Source: Bacillus sp. AFS073361
Lineage (GTDB): Bacteria; Bacillota; Bacilli; Bacillales; Cytobacillaceae
DNA: 49,431 nt
Assembly: GCF_002567005.1 (NCBI RefSeq)
Contig: NZ_NUZU01000033.1
Location: 1-49,431, forward strand
Reading direction: 5' to 3'
The notes beneath the pieces are model-generated. The model was not told the origin of the DNA. It ran no database searches and saw nothing but the letters and a program-made list of their open reading frames with translations. Positions within the stretch are counted from its first letter, which is position 1; each line of letters begins with the position of its first letter. Shown piece after piece: positions 17,658-26,085 of the stretch. A program made the position numbers and the translations under genes.

Positions 17658-17920
17658 CCTATCACCCCATTATTTTTTATCAAAAAGGTATTTTGAAATA
17701 ATGTTAAATTTAGTACTCCATTAATTCCTCTTATCCAAACCATAAAATATAGTGTCTAAAACCATTATACCGTTTGAATATTACAGGCGGATGTTAACGG
17801 AATTACTTTCTGTTTCACGATAATTACGATACTGAAATAACACTAACAAATACCTACGATTATACTACCATTCACGCCTTAACGGAATCTTAATTTTTAA
17901 TAATCCCCAATTTATGACGC

Positions 17921-17951
17921 AAAGAGAGCTTGGGAATCCCAAGCTCTCTTT
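17921..17951. terminator. Hairpin after nrnB
   Basis: A perfect 14-bp stem AAAGAGAGCTTGGG/CCCAAGCTCTCTTT with a three-base loop lies directly after the nrnB stop. The T tract is weak in the minus direction. Confidence 0.7.
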
Positions 17952-17956
17952 TACTC

Positions 17957-19198
17957 CTAAACTATATCGACTAAGTAATTGCTGATAATCTCCGCATGGT
18001 TATCCTTTATCTTATCAATTGGCATCTTTAGTGCGGCAGATAACTGATAGAGATAATCTTGGTCATACTGAAGCCAAGAAGAAAAATTTCTTTTGAGATA
18101 ACGCTCAGCAGTCTCAAATGTAGCAAAGGTTTGATCGAGTTTCTTCTTATTGTGCACAATAAAATATTCACTCTCACCGCTTGGGATGATGTATGTAATA
18201 TCACCCATTTGATTTTGAAAAGCTGTCCCAGAATGAGAAGTCTTCACGTTGTATTCATTCCGATCGGCATCCGGTTTAAGCGGCAGACTTCCAAACACAT
18301 CCACCACAAATTGCTTAAACGCCTCACTTGTCATTTCAGAACCAGATGCTTTTGGATGTCCACCTCCACCGTATCTCTTTGCAAATTTTGCGACATTTAC
18401 TTCATCATGAATGGTTCGAAAACCCATTTTCTTTCCACTCATATTCAATAGAATAATCATATCCATATGCGGATATAAATTATTTAGCGCATTTCCCAAC
18501 TCCGATAAATATTGTTCTGCGTGTACGATCCCTACACAATAATCATCAATAAAGGTTTGAACAATTTGTCGGCTTTTTGAATAAATATATCGATTAATCT
18601 TTTGCTCCTCAATATCTAGAAGCATATTCTCCGTTTCAGATAACATAAACGATTCGGTATTTTCCGTTAACCTTTTCAGCATTTCTTCTTCAAACTGCTC
18701 TCTATTCCGTATGTAAAATAAATCATTTAGGCGTTTCGCCGTTACATTATTGTTTTCATCCCATTCCCACGTATCGTATTGGCGGACTAACTCAATAAAT
18801 TCCTCAAGCGCCTTATTTCTCTCCATGATTCCATTTGAAATCAAGTGATCATAAAATAATGAAGTGGCACATGTCTTCTTGCCCGTTTCATACTCGGGAA
18901 TAACGCTTCCCCATTTATATTCATTAAAATGCAAGGCTGTCACATGATGATCAATCATTTGTACAGGTTTGCCTTGTTTAAACCGCTCCTCGAGTTTTTT
19001 TTCCACATGTTCATTTACCGCCAAGTCGGTAATATATATTTCTACATTATTATTCTCAGGGTTTTTAATCACTGCTTCCACTCTTTGATTTAAATTCCTG
19101 TAAGAACAGTAAAATACATTCGCTTTTTCTCCAAAAGCAAGTTTCGCGATTAGCCCGCATCCAAGCCCATCAAGGTCTATATCAGTAAATAAAATCAT
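17957..19198 (-). CDS. nrnB: DHH-family oligoribonuclease NrnB
   Basis: A 413-residue DHH/DHHA1 phosphoesterase like B. subtilis NrnB (YngD, 399 aa), which degrades short RNA fragments (nanoRNA) from the 3' end and can act on pGpG or pAp-type nucleotides. Visible: FTDIDLDGLGCGLIAKL (motif I metal site), IYITDLAVN (motif II Asp), VQMIDHHVTALHFN (the DHH motif) and, in the DHHA1 domain near 280, GGGGHPKASGSEM. ATG 19196-19198 is preferred because GGATGGTGG lies eight bases upstream; a start five codons earlier has none. It stands alone between convergent and divergent neighbours. Confidence 0.92.
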   Translation of the reverse strand: MILFTDIDLDGLGCGLIAKLAFGEKANVFYCSYRNLNQRVEAVIKNPENNNVEIYITDLAVNEHVEKKLEERFKQGKPVQMIDHHVTALHFNEYKWGSVIPEYETGKKTCATSLFYDHLISNGIMERNKALEEFIELVRQYDTWEWDENNNVTAKRLNDLFYIRNREQFEEEMLKRLTENTESFMLSETENMLLDIEEQKINRYIYSKSRQIVQTFIDDYCVGIVHAEQYLSELGNALNNLYPHMDMIILLNMSGKKMGFRTIHDEVNVAKFAKRYGGGGHPKASGSEMTSEAFKQFVVDVFGSLPLKPDADRNEYNVKTSHSGTAFQNQMGDITYIIPSGESEYFIVHNKKKLDQTFATFETAERYLKRNFSSWLQYDQDYLYQLSAALKMPIDKIKDNHAEIISNYLVDIV

Positions 19199-19421
19199 GA
19201 CAATTACCACCATCCATTTTTAACTTCATTTCGTATCGTTTGGTTTCAACAATTTTTTTATACGGAATGTTGTTATGAAATAACATCAAGTTTATTGTAA
19301 CATATTAGAAAATCATACCACCTGCCATTATGACCTGGTGATAGTAATCACAGACATCTCTGAAATGAAATGGTATGATGCATGAGAAGTTTCTACAAAA
19401 ACAATGAAACGGGGTAATAAA

Positions 19422-20375
19422 TTGAACTTTCCACAACTTAAAATAGGTCATATGATGCCAAAGGTTCCGATTATGCAAGGCGGTATGGGTGTAGGTATAT
19501 CACTTAGTAAATTGGCATCAGCTGTCGCAAATGCTGGCGGTATTGGGATTATCTCTGGAACAGGGATTTCCACGGACGAAATGAGAGCACATATTAGAAA
19601 GGCGAAAAGTCTGGCTAAAGATGCTGGATACATCGGTGTTAATGTTCTATTCGCGATGAATGACTTTGCTGAAAAAATGAAAGCTGCCCTTGAAGAGAAA
19701 GTTGATTTTATTATCTCGGGTGCTGGAATTTCTAGAGATATGTATGCATGGGGAAAACAAGCAGGAATTCCAGTTATTTCAATCGTCTCATCTGCTAAAT
19801 TAGCGAGGATTTCCGAAAGACTTGGGGCTGCAGCGGTTGTCGTTGAAGGCTTTGAAGCAGGTGGTCACCTTGGCACCGACCGCCCAATGTTTGATATCCT
19901 ACCTGAAGTGGTTGAAGCAGTTTCCATACCGGTTATTGCTGCAGGAGGTATTCTGACTGGCGGAGATATTGCAAGAGCGATTGCTTTGGGCGCCTCAGGA
20001 GTACAAATGGGGACACGTTTTGTGGCCAGCGAAGAATGTGATGCCCCATTAGCTTTTAAACAAAAATATGTGGATGCAAGCAAAGAGGATTTGGTTCTAG
20101 TTAAAACGACAGTAGGTCTCCATGGAAGAGCAATAAATAATCATTTTGCTAAATTAATTAGTGGACAAGACAAGTTAAAAATCGCTAAATGCATTGATTG
20201 CTTAAAAAATTGTTCCTATCGATTCTGTACTATGGATTCTTTATTGGTTTCGATGGAAGGCGACGTCGAAAATGGGCTTGTATTTGCTGGAGCGAGAGTA
20301 GGCGAAATTCAAGATATTCTTCCTGTACAACAAATCATCAACAGGCTTACATTAGAATACTTCGAAGCAATTTAG
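19422..20375 (+). CDS. FMN-dependent nitronate monooxygenase / 2-nitropropane dioxygenase-like enzyme
   Basis: A 317-residue TIM-barrel flavoprotein of the nitronate monooxygenase family, which oxidises alkyl nitronates and overlaps with FabK-type enoyl-ACP reductases. Visible: PIMQGGMGVGISLSKLASAV (FMN-side opening), GGIGIISGTG, VVEGFEAGGHLGTD with the catalytic His, and PVIAAGGILTGGDIARAIAL followed by GASGVQMGTRF for phosphate binding. Near the C-terminus CIDCLKNCSYRFC has four Cys in 13 residues, which looks like a metal or Fe-S site. The start is TTG 19422, six bases after GGGGT; an ATG six codons earlier has no site. Confidence 0.88.
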   Translation: MNFPQLKIGHMMPKVPIMQGGMGVGISLSKLASAVANAGGIGIISGTGISTDEMRAHIRKAKSLAKDAGYIGVNVLFAMNDFAEKMKAALEEKVDFIISGAGISRDMYAWGKQAGIPVISIVSSAKLARISERLGAAAVVVEGFEAGGHLGTDRPMFDILPEVVEAVSIPVIAAGGILTGGDIARAIALGASGVQMGTRFVASEECDAPLAFKQKYVDASKEDLVLVKTTVGLHGRAINNHFAKLISGQDKLKIAKCIDCLKNCSYRFCTMDSLLVSMEGDVENGLVFAGARVGEIQDILPVQQIINRLTLEYFEAI

Positions 20376-20384
20376 CAATTTAGA

Positions 20385-20411
20385 GAGCCAACCGAATTGT
20401 TCGGTTGGCTC
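20385..20411. terminator. Hairpin between convergent NMO and nitroreductase genes
   Basis: A perfect 12-bp stem GAGCCAACCGAA/TTCGGTTGGCTC. There is little T tract on either side. Confidence 0.65.
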
Positions 20412-20422
20412 AACACTTCCTG

Positions 20423-20908
20423 TTATGGTAAATTACTTATTTTATTCTTAATCGGTGTTCGTGGTTTTGGCTCCGGAATCACTTCGGGATATCCTACTCC
20501 AAGTACGCCTATTATGTCATATCCGTCCGGTACTTGAAGGATAGCCCTGTTTTTTGGCGTGATGCCGATAGATGACCAAAAGGTCCCAACCCCTTCTGAC
20601 CACGCAGCTAAATTAAAATTTTGAATAAAGCACGCCGTTGCCATTGCATTTTCTTCAGTTTCTACTGTTGTTGCTCCACGCTTTGATAAGACCATCATAA
20701 CAATTGGTGCGTTTCCAAAATTTGTTTTATGGTTTAGCTTTTCTCTCGTTTCTGCTCCAATAAAAAAAATCTCCCATGGTTCCGTCATGCGGTGATTGGG
20801 TGCCATTGATGCAGCCTCTAACCATGTATCGATTAAATTTTGGTCAATCTCCATGGATTTAAATTTTTTTATGTTTCTACGTGTTTTAATTGCATCTAAA
20901 GTATCCAA
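20423..20908 (-). CDS. Nitroreductase family protein (short form)
   Basis: A 161-residue FMN-dependent oxidoreductase fold. The N-terminal DAIKTRRNIKKF carries the Arg cluster that binds the FMN phosphate, SMAPNHRMTEPWEIFFIG is the isoalloxazine-side helix, AAWSEGVGTFWSSIG is the central helix, and GVGYPEVIPEPKPR is the typical C-terminal flavin loop. It is shorter than most nitroreductases (about 200 residues), like the small B. subtilis forms. It probably reduces nitro- or quinone-type compounds with NAD(P)H; the physiological substrate is unknown. The TTG start at 20906-20908 follows AAGGGTGAG. Confidence 0.85.
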   Translation of the reverse strand: MDTLDAIKTRRNIKKFKSMEIDQNLIDTWLEAASMAPNHRMTEPWEIFFIGAETREKLNHKTNFGNAPIVMMVLSKRGATTVETEENAMATACFIQNFNLAAWSEGVGTFWSSIGITPKNRAILQVPDGYDIIGVLGVGYPEVIPEPKPRTPIKNKISNLP

Positions 20909-21043
20909 TTACATACTCACCCTTCCATTTTAGCTGCTCACTATAATAGCTTATGCTTCCATTCTTAACTTTGTATTAAAAGGGAGTAAAAAGTTCTCCC
21001 TTGCACAAAATAAGCTCCGAGGTAACTAAAAAGGAGGCTTACG

Positions 21044-21169
21044 ATGACTAACAAGAATGATAACAGAGAACGAAAAAATAAATACCCTAACAACAAAAAT
21101 CAAGATACAGAGTTTTCAAAAGAAAAAGATATTCGCAGTGAGATAACGAAAAAAGATTTACAAAAATAA
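21044..21169 (+). CDS. Very hydrophilic small protein, 41 aa
   Basis: The ATG at 21044 follows AAAAAGGAGG with six to seven bases spacing. The product is extremely hydrophilic, rich in Lys, Asn, Asp and Glu (MTNKNDNRERKNKYPNNKNQ then DTEFSKEKDIRSE), with no hydrophobic core. This composition is like the small spore-associated and stress proteins of Bacillus, but I cannot place it in a family. A short GC-rich terminator follows directly. Confidence 0.65.
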   Translation: MTNKNDNRERKNKYPNNKNQDTEFSKEKDIRSEITKKDLQK

Positions 21170-21176
21170 TCTGCAC

Positions 21177-21204
21177 AGGCCCGCAGAAACCAGGCGGGCT
21201 TCTA
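21177..21204 (+). terminator. Terminator after the 41-aa gene
   Basis: GCCCGC/GCGGGC stem with a nine-base loop, followed by TTCTAATATT. Confidence 0.7.
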
Positions 21205-21221
21205 ATATTAGCTTAAATACT

Positions 21222-21905
21222 TCAACTCCCAAGCTTGTAATATCCTCTTTTTAACCCATAGATACAAAACCACAGAGCCTGAACCATGAAGAAAAGCCCC
21301 CAAAATTGTGCTGGAAGGACTCCTGTGAGCCTGGCTAGATTTGCTGCATCCCCTGCGGCCTGTGGTTGAAATAAGCTGATGTAAAAGATTTCATACGCAC
21401 TTTGGACGGAATCAACCATTAATATCGAGGCAATCAGGAGTAATAAATGATCCCTGAAATTTTGACTTCCCTTAATGAGCAGGAACAAAAAAACAATGGC
21501 AAATGAACATAACCAAAACAAACCATATGGATTTCTTACCCAAAAAATAAGATTCAAGGCAATAAAACCTAACAATAGATCAACCAGAACAATTTGTTTC
21601 TTCTTTCCAATTAATAAAAATGATATAAATGACATAAAAGAGGCAAAGGTGTATCCACCTAGGCTTGTTAACAAACTGCCAATCCAGGTTGACTGATTAC
21701 TGTAGGTCGCCCCTTCGGAGTTCATAAATAACGATATTCGTTCGACATTCCCGCCAAAAAGAGCAATTAATGCATGACCAGACTCATGGATAAGCGTATT
21801 GATGACTTTTACATAGTTTCCTAGAATGGGCACATGAATCAACAGAAAAGCTAATACGAGGAAAAGGAAAAACTTCGCACTGAATTTGTTCCGAACAAAG
21901 CTCAT
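21222..21905 (-). CDS. M50-type membrane metalloprotease-like protein
   Basis: A 227-residue integral membrane protein with about six helices. NTLIHESGHALIALFGG (about residues 35-51) contains H-E-S-G-H, the zinc and catalytic motif of M50 (site-2-protease-like) peptidases, in the M50B arrangement. The second metal-binding motif (N/LDG type) is not obvious, so activity is uncertain. ATG 21903-21905 follows AGAGGAG; a frame 25 codons longer lacks such a site. It lies 99 bases after the ABC transporter genes on the same strand and may be the last gene of that operon, where it could process or sense membrane proteins. Confidence 0.8.
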   Translation of the reverse strand: MSFVRNKFSAKFFLFLVLAFLLIHVPILGNYVKVINTLIHESGHALIALFGGNVERISLFMNSEGATYSNQSTWIGSLLTSLGGYTFASFMSFISFLLIGKKKQIVLVDLLLGFIALNLIFWVRNPYGLFWLCSFAIVFLFLLIKGSQNFRDHLLLLIASILMVDSVQSAYEIFYISLFQPQAAGDAANLARLTGVLPAQFWGLFFMVQALWFCIYGLKRGYYKLGS

Positions 21906-22004
21906 AATAAATTCTCCTCTTTTGGTATTTAGTAATACCTCCATTTTAACATCTTTTGTTAATTCTTTTGCACAATTCAACTTTATCTTCTAAAAAGCTA
22001 GCAA

Positions 22005-22700
22005 TCACTCAGACTTGTTCCCTTTCTCCATAAGTTGTCCATCCTTCATTACGTAAATCCGATCACATAGCGGCAGAATCTGTTCATCGTGAGTAACAAT
22101 GATAGCAGATTTGTTTTGCTCCTTAACAATTTTTGCGATTAACTCAATTATGGACATGCTTCGATTTGAATCCAAACTGGCTGTTGGTTCATCCGCTAAG
22201 ATGATTTCCGGATCATTAATAAATGCTCTAGCAATGGCGACTCGTTGCTTTTCTCCACCCGATAACTGGTGGGGATAAAATTTAGATCGTTGCTCCATCC
22301 CAACTGCAACTAACATGTCGTTAATCTTTCTTTTACTTTCCTTGGTCCACTGGTTCGCCATTTTTAAAACAAGGCTCAATTGCTCTTCTACCTTTAAATA
22401 AGGGACTAAGTTTGATGTTTGAAAAATATAACCTAGGTGATTTAATCTAATGTTTGCTTTTTCAATATCGCTAAAGGTTGCAATGTCTGTGCCATTTACA
22501 ATGACTTTTCCCTTATCAGGAGATTGCAAGGCACCTGCAATCGATAAAAACGTGGATTTTCCCGACCCTGAAGGACCAATAATCGCAACCACTTCGCCCG
22601 TTTTTAAACGGAAGGATAAGTTTTTCACAATATGATTTTCCTTATCGCCATCTTTAAATGATTTTTCAACCTGTTCTAATATTAATGGTTCCATCATCAT
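22005..22700 (-). CDS. ABC transporter ATPase, LolD/MacB type
   Basis: A 231-residue nucleotide-binding subunit. Walker A GPSGSGKSTFLSIAG, Q-loop FQTSNLVPYLKVEEQL, signature LSGGEKQRVAIARAF, Walker B IILADEPTASLD and switch VTHDEQ are all intact. It belongs to the class that drives FtsX-type permeases in lipoprotein release, peptide-antibiotic resistance or envelope mechanotransmission. Its start lies one base after the stop of the permease gene, so the two are translationally close and form one transporter. Downstream is the M50 protein; upstream of the permease is the two-component system. Confidence 0.95.
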   Translation of the reverse strand: MMMEPLILEQVEKSFKDGDKENHIVKNLSFRLKTGEVVAIIGPSGSGKSTFLSIAGALQSPDKGKVIVNGTDIATFSDIEKANIRLNHLGYIFQTSNLVPYLKVEEQLSLVLKMANQWTKESKRKINDMLVAVGMEQRSKFYPHQLSGGEKQRVAIARAFINDPEIILADEPTASLDSNRSMSIIELIAKIVKEQNKSAIIVTHDEQILPLCDRIYVMKDGQLMEKGNKSE

Positions 22701-22701
22701 A

Positions 22702-23778
22702 TTATTCTACTCTCCCCATTGCTTGAATTGGATCGGCCTTCACAATATTAAATACCGATAATAATGAGCCGAATATCGACACAATAAATAATAACCCTGA
22801 GAATTTAGCAATTTGCACAAAATCAAATATAAACGGGATATCATCAGGAAGAATAGACATAAAGCCCTTAGTAAAGGCTACAGCTGCTGCAATACTAACA
22901 ATAGATAACATAATCACCTGAAAGATAGTTGGTTTAACCAATTGACTCGATTTAGCACCGATGGCTTTTAAGATGCCAAATTGTGCCGTTTTTTGTATGG
23001 TCATAATATAAAAGAATGCGGCTAATACAAACACAGCGATTACGATTAAAAACGATAACATCATATAAAGTGAATTTTGTTCAGCCGAATACCCAGGAAT
23101 GCCCTTGACCACTTGATCCTTTTTTACCCATTCCCCATCTTTATATAAACTAGAAATGGATTTTTCCAATCCTAGATCCGCTTTGTTTATGGCAATTCCG
23201 TTATATTCACTTTTGTTTGAGCCGCCAGCGAGTTCCTCCCAAGTGTCAAGGGAAATAAGCGCAACTGGTGTATGGCTAAAAGTTTGATCATCCAAGAAAC
23301 CAACAACCTTTAAGCTTATTCCACTTCGTGCATCTTTTACGATCATTCCTTTCTTAATTGTTTGAGATAACGAACGGTCTAGTAAGACAGAATTTCCCCC
23401 GTTTGTTTCTAAACTCTTACTATCTGGCTTTAAAAAACTACCTGGCTTTACAGACATAAATGTAATATCTAATTTATCCTCAGAATTGACTTTGGAAATG
23501 GCCCCCATTTGAATACCAATTGGCTGAGCCTCACTTTTTGCTGTCAATTTCTCTAAATCAAGGGTAAAGTGAGATCGATCAATGCGCCCCTCAGCACTTT
23601 TTTGCAGATAAATAGAATGTACTGGCATGTTAATGATCGCTGAAGCATTGTTCATAGATAAGCCATTTGCAAGTCCACTGATGACAAAAACAAGGATTGC
23701 TACGAAAAAAAGAATAAAACTGATTAACAAATATCTCACTTTAAAAAATGTCATTTCCTTAAATGGTAATAAGTACAT
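22702..23778 (-). CDS. ABC transporter permease, FtsX/MacB type
   Basis: A 358-residue permease with the MacB/FtsX arrangement. There is one N-terminal helix (FILFFVAILVFVISGLANGL), a large extracellular domain at about 45-235 and three C-terminal helices (SFLIVIAVFVLAAFFYIMTI; FQVIMLSIVSIAAAVAF; FSGLLFIVSIFGSLLSVF). It ends with the family motif KADPIQAMGRVE. I place the start at ATG 23776-23778 because AAGGTG precedes it; the ATG eight codons upstream lacks a site. The four-helix topology excludes the BceB type (ten helices). It is likely under control of the adjacent two-component system and may handle an antimicrobial peptide or envelope signal. Confidence 0.9.
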   Translation of the reverse strand: MYLLPFKEMTFFKVRYLLISFILFFVAILVFVISGLANGLSMNNASAIINMPVHSIYLQKSAEGRIDRSHFTLDLEKLTAKSEAQPIGIQMGAISKVNSEDKLDITFMSVKPGSFLKPDSKSLETNGGNSVLLDRSLSQTIKKGMIVKDARSGISLKVVGFLDDQTFSHTPVALISLDTWEELAGGSNKSEYNGIAINKADLGLEKSISSLYKDGEWVKKDQVVKGIPGYSAEQNSLYMMLSFLIVIAVFVLAAFFYIMTIQKTAQFGILKAIGAKSSQLVKPTIFQVIMLSIVSIAAAVAFTKGFMSILPDDIPFIFDFVQIAKFSGLLFIVSIFGSLLSVFNIVKADPIQAMGRVE

Positions 23779-23850
23779 TAAAAAATTCACCTTCCCTTTC
23801 ATTTCACAAACAGAATACTGTTCGAATATGAACGGAAGATGAACGTTACT

Positions 23851-25236
23851 TTACAATTTAGGAAGGTGCACAGTAAAAGTAGTCCCTGTTCCTTCTATGC
23901 TTTCTAAATCAATTTTTCCATGGTGCAAATCAATAATGGATTGGACGATTGACAGGCCTAAACCTGTTCCCTCAACTGAACGTGCTCTAGAGGCATCCGC
24001 CCGGTAAAAACGGTCAAAGATTCTATCGAAATCCTTCTGACTTAATCCCACACCAGAATCTTTAATAACAACTACAACTTCCTTATCCGCTTTAGTCAAT
24101 TCAATATCAATCGTACCATTTTCACGATTATACTTAATCGCATTCGTCAGCAGATTTTCCCAGACAGAATATAGTAATGCTGGGTCCCCTTTAACCCTGG
24201 CATCAGAGAGTGAGTAACTCATCATTATTCCTTTTTCCAGGGTGCTCCATTCGTATTGGTGAATAACAGCTTTGAGCTGTTCAGCTATATCTACGCTACT
24301 AACTTCCATTAAATCCTTTTTACTCTCAATTGTGGATAGAAGTAATAACTGTTTGGTCATCCTGGAGAGTCGGTCTACCTCGAATTGAACCACGCGTAAA
24401 TATTGTTGTTCTTCTTGCTCCCTTTTTCCACTGTTTTCCAATAAGTTTAAATACCCTTTTATATTGGTTAGTGGTGATTGGATATCATGAGATATGTTAG
24501 AAATTAGTTCTTTTCTTAACGAATCTACTTGTGCTAATTTTTCTGTCATCCTAGTAAAACTAACTGCTAAATTTCCAAGTTCATCGCTTCGGGTAATATC
24601 CAACTTGATTGAAAAATTTCCTTCCGCAATTGCTCTCGTTGCGAAATTTAGCTTTCTTATCGGCTTGACTAAATATTTGGTACTAATAAGAACCAATATT
24701 ACGCTTAATAAAATTGAAATGATTAACAGCCAGCCAAAAAGAATATGCATCTCGTTAAACATAAGCTTAATATCTGGCCTGATAAAAATGGCGTATTCTT
24801 CACCCTTACACTCAAATGGGACACCGACTGAGTTTTTTAATTCATTGGCAAAAAATCCGGTTACAAAGGTTTTATGAGGAAAATTGCGAATCCCATGATA
24901 AACCTCTCCATCTAAAACTTTTCCTGGAATATTTGCTGGTAAGTTCTTTACTCTAAACGACGATCCGAAATAATTCTTGTCCCCCTCTTTATTGACTAAA
25001 AGTATTTGGTAACCAATCGTACCGATATGGTCAAAATAGTCCTGGAGACTAATCAAAGGGTGCTTACTAGCAAAGTCAGCTATTTCAATGGCAAAATTCA
25101 TGATTTTTTCATCATTTTGCTGTTTTAATTTGAATTGGTAATAAGCATTGGAAAGAAAAAAAGAAATAATTCCACTGACAACCATAATCATAATCGTAAT
25201 AAAGGCGAATTTACTATACAAAGATTTCATGATCAT
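23851..25236 (-). CDS. Sensor histidine kinase, OmpR-partner class
   Basis: A 461-residue membrane kinase. Two helices (about 8-28 and 163-184) bracket an extracellular sensor domain of some 130 residues, followed by a HAMP linker (TKYLVKPIRKLNFATRAIAE). The HisKA box is NISHDIQSPLTNIKGYL, the phospho-acceptor being the His of SHDIQSP. The ATPase domain shows ENLLTNAIKYN (N box), DSGVGLSQ (G1), IFDRFYRAD (F box) and GTGLGLSIV (G2). Its ATG lies three bases beyond the response regulator stop and uses GGAGG within that overlap region, so the two are co-translated. The sensor domain is large, unlike BceS intramembrane sensors. Confidence 0.95.
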   Translation of the reverse strand: MIMKSLYSKFAFITIMIMVVSGIISFFLSNAYYQFKLKQQNDEKIMNFAIEIADFASKHPLISLQDYFDHIGTIGYQILLVNKEGDKNYFGSSFRVKNLPANIPGKVLDGEVYHGIRNFPHKTFVTGFFANELKNSVGVPFECKGEEYAIFIRPDIKLMFNEMHILFGWLLIISILLSVILVLISTKYLVKPIRKLNFATRAIAEGNFSIKLDITRSDELGNLAVSFTRMTEKLAQVDSLRKELISNISHDIQSPLTNIKGYLNLLENSGKREQEEQQYLRVVQFEVDRLSRMTKQLLLLSTIESKKDLMEVSSVDIAEQLKAVIHQYEWSTLEKGIMMSYSLSDARVKGDPALLYSVWENLLTNAIKYNRENGTIDIELTKADKEVVVVIKDSGVGLSQKDFDRIFDRFYRADASRARSVEGTGLGLSIVQSIIDLHHGKIDLESIEGTGTTFTVHLPKL

Positions 25237-25239
25237 TAG

Positions 25240-25911
25240 TTAAAGAACCTCCAGGGAATATCCTACCCCTCTAATCGTTTTGATGATAAAATCCTCTGCA
25301 ATATTCGCAAACCTTTCGCGTAACCGTTTGATATGAACATCCACGGTTCTTTCATCTCCTTCAAAATGAAGACCCCATATTTTTTCAATCAAGTGACCGC
25401 GGCTAAACACTTGATTAGGATGCGTAGCAAGAAAAGATAAAAGTTCAAATTCCTTTAACGGAAGCATAAAGGTCTTGTTATTAATTTTAACCTCATAGCT
25501 TTTTTTGTTTATGAATAAGGTCCCAATCTTAATATTCGCTTCCCCAGATTTTCCATATCTTCTTAAAAGGGCATTGACCCTAAATATTAATTCTTTGGGT
25601 TCAAACGGTTTAATTAAGTAATCATCCGTGCCGGATTCAAATCCCTTTTCCTTATCTTCAATCTGGCTTTTTGCCGTTAATAAGATAATCGGAATATCAT
25701 ACTCTTTTCGGATTTCAGTTGTTAAGAGGTAACCATTCATGACGGGCATCATGATATCTACGATCGCTAAATCACAATCCTCTTTATTTAAAAGTTCAAG
25801 TGCTGTGCTCCCATTTTCCGCTGCAATTGTTTTAAATCCCTCTCTCATCAGCAAACTTATTACAAGATTGCGGATATATTCATCATCATCAACAATTAAA
25901 ATTGTTTTCAT
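25240..25911 (-). CDS. OmpR/PhoB-type response regulator
   Basis: A 223-residue regulator. Receiver domain: acidic pocket VDDDEYIRNL, phosphoacceptor Asp in LAIVDIMMPVMNGY, Thr in LLTAKS and Lys in LIKPFEPKEL. The C-terminal winged helix (about 125-223) shows FMLPLKEFELLSFLATHPNQ and GDERTVDVHIKRLRERF, which is the recognition helix. It is the first gene of a minus-strand operon with the kinase, the permease and the ATPase, and it presumably activates that operon. AGGTGATGAG precedes the ATG. The opposite-strand OpuF promoter lies about 90 bases away, so this intergenic region serves both. Confidence 0.95.
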   Translation of the reverse strand: MKTILIVDDDEYIRNLVISLLMREGFKTIAAENGSTALELLNKEDCDLAIVDIMMPVMNGYLLTTEIRKEYDIPIILLTAKSQIEDKEKGFESGTDDYLIKPFEPKELIFRVNALLRRYGKSGEANIKIGTLFINKKSYEVKINNKTFMLPLKEFELLSFLATHPNQVFSRGHLIEKIWGLHFEGDERTVDVHIKRLRERFANIAEDFIIKTIRGVGYSLEVL

Positions 25912-26001
25912 CTCATCACCTGCTTACTCCATAGCGCTATATTCCTCACCTCATTGTACTTAATGGCTCATTAATTGGAAAGAAGCAAAATTGTGATGAA
26001 T

Positions 26002-26042
26002 TAGACAAAGTAACAACTTATGTGTTAGTATTAAGTTGTCAC
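26002..26042 (+). promoter_or_regulatory. Predicted opuF promoter with a 33-bp inverted-repeat operator
   Basis: TAGACA (26002-26007), an 18-base spacer and TAGTAT (26026-26031) make a moderate sigma-A promoter. Superimposed is GTAACAACTTA (26010-26020), N11, TAAGTTGTCAC (26032-26042): 11-base arms with one mismatch that flank the -10 element. A repressor bound here would block RNA polymerase. The obvious candidate is the GntR-RCK_C regulator at 29282-29899. Confidence 0.65.
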
Positions 26043-26085
26043 ATTGACGACCGGTTCATTTTTATTGTCAAAGGAGGAAGAAAAA

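Noticed and set aside
18059..18451. 130-codon plus-strand frame inside nrnB
   Set aside because: It is fully antisense to a well-supported gene and has no start signal.
26044..26085. Extended start of the opuF ATPase at TTG 26044
   Set aside because: It would put the strong AAAGGAGG site inside the coding region; the TTG at 26086 has correct spacing and gives the normal N-terminus of the family.
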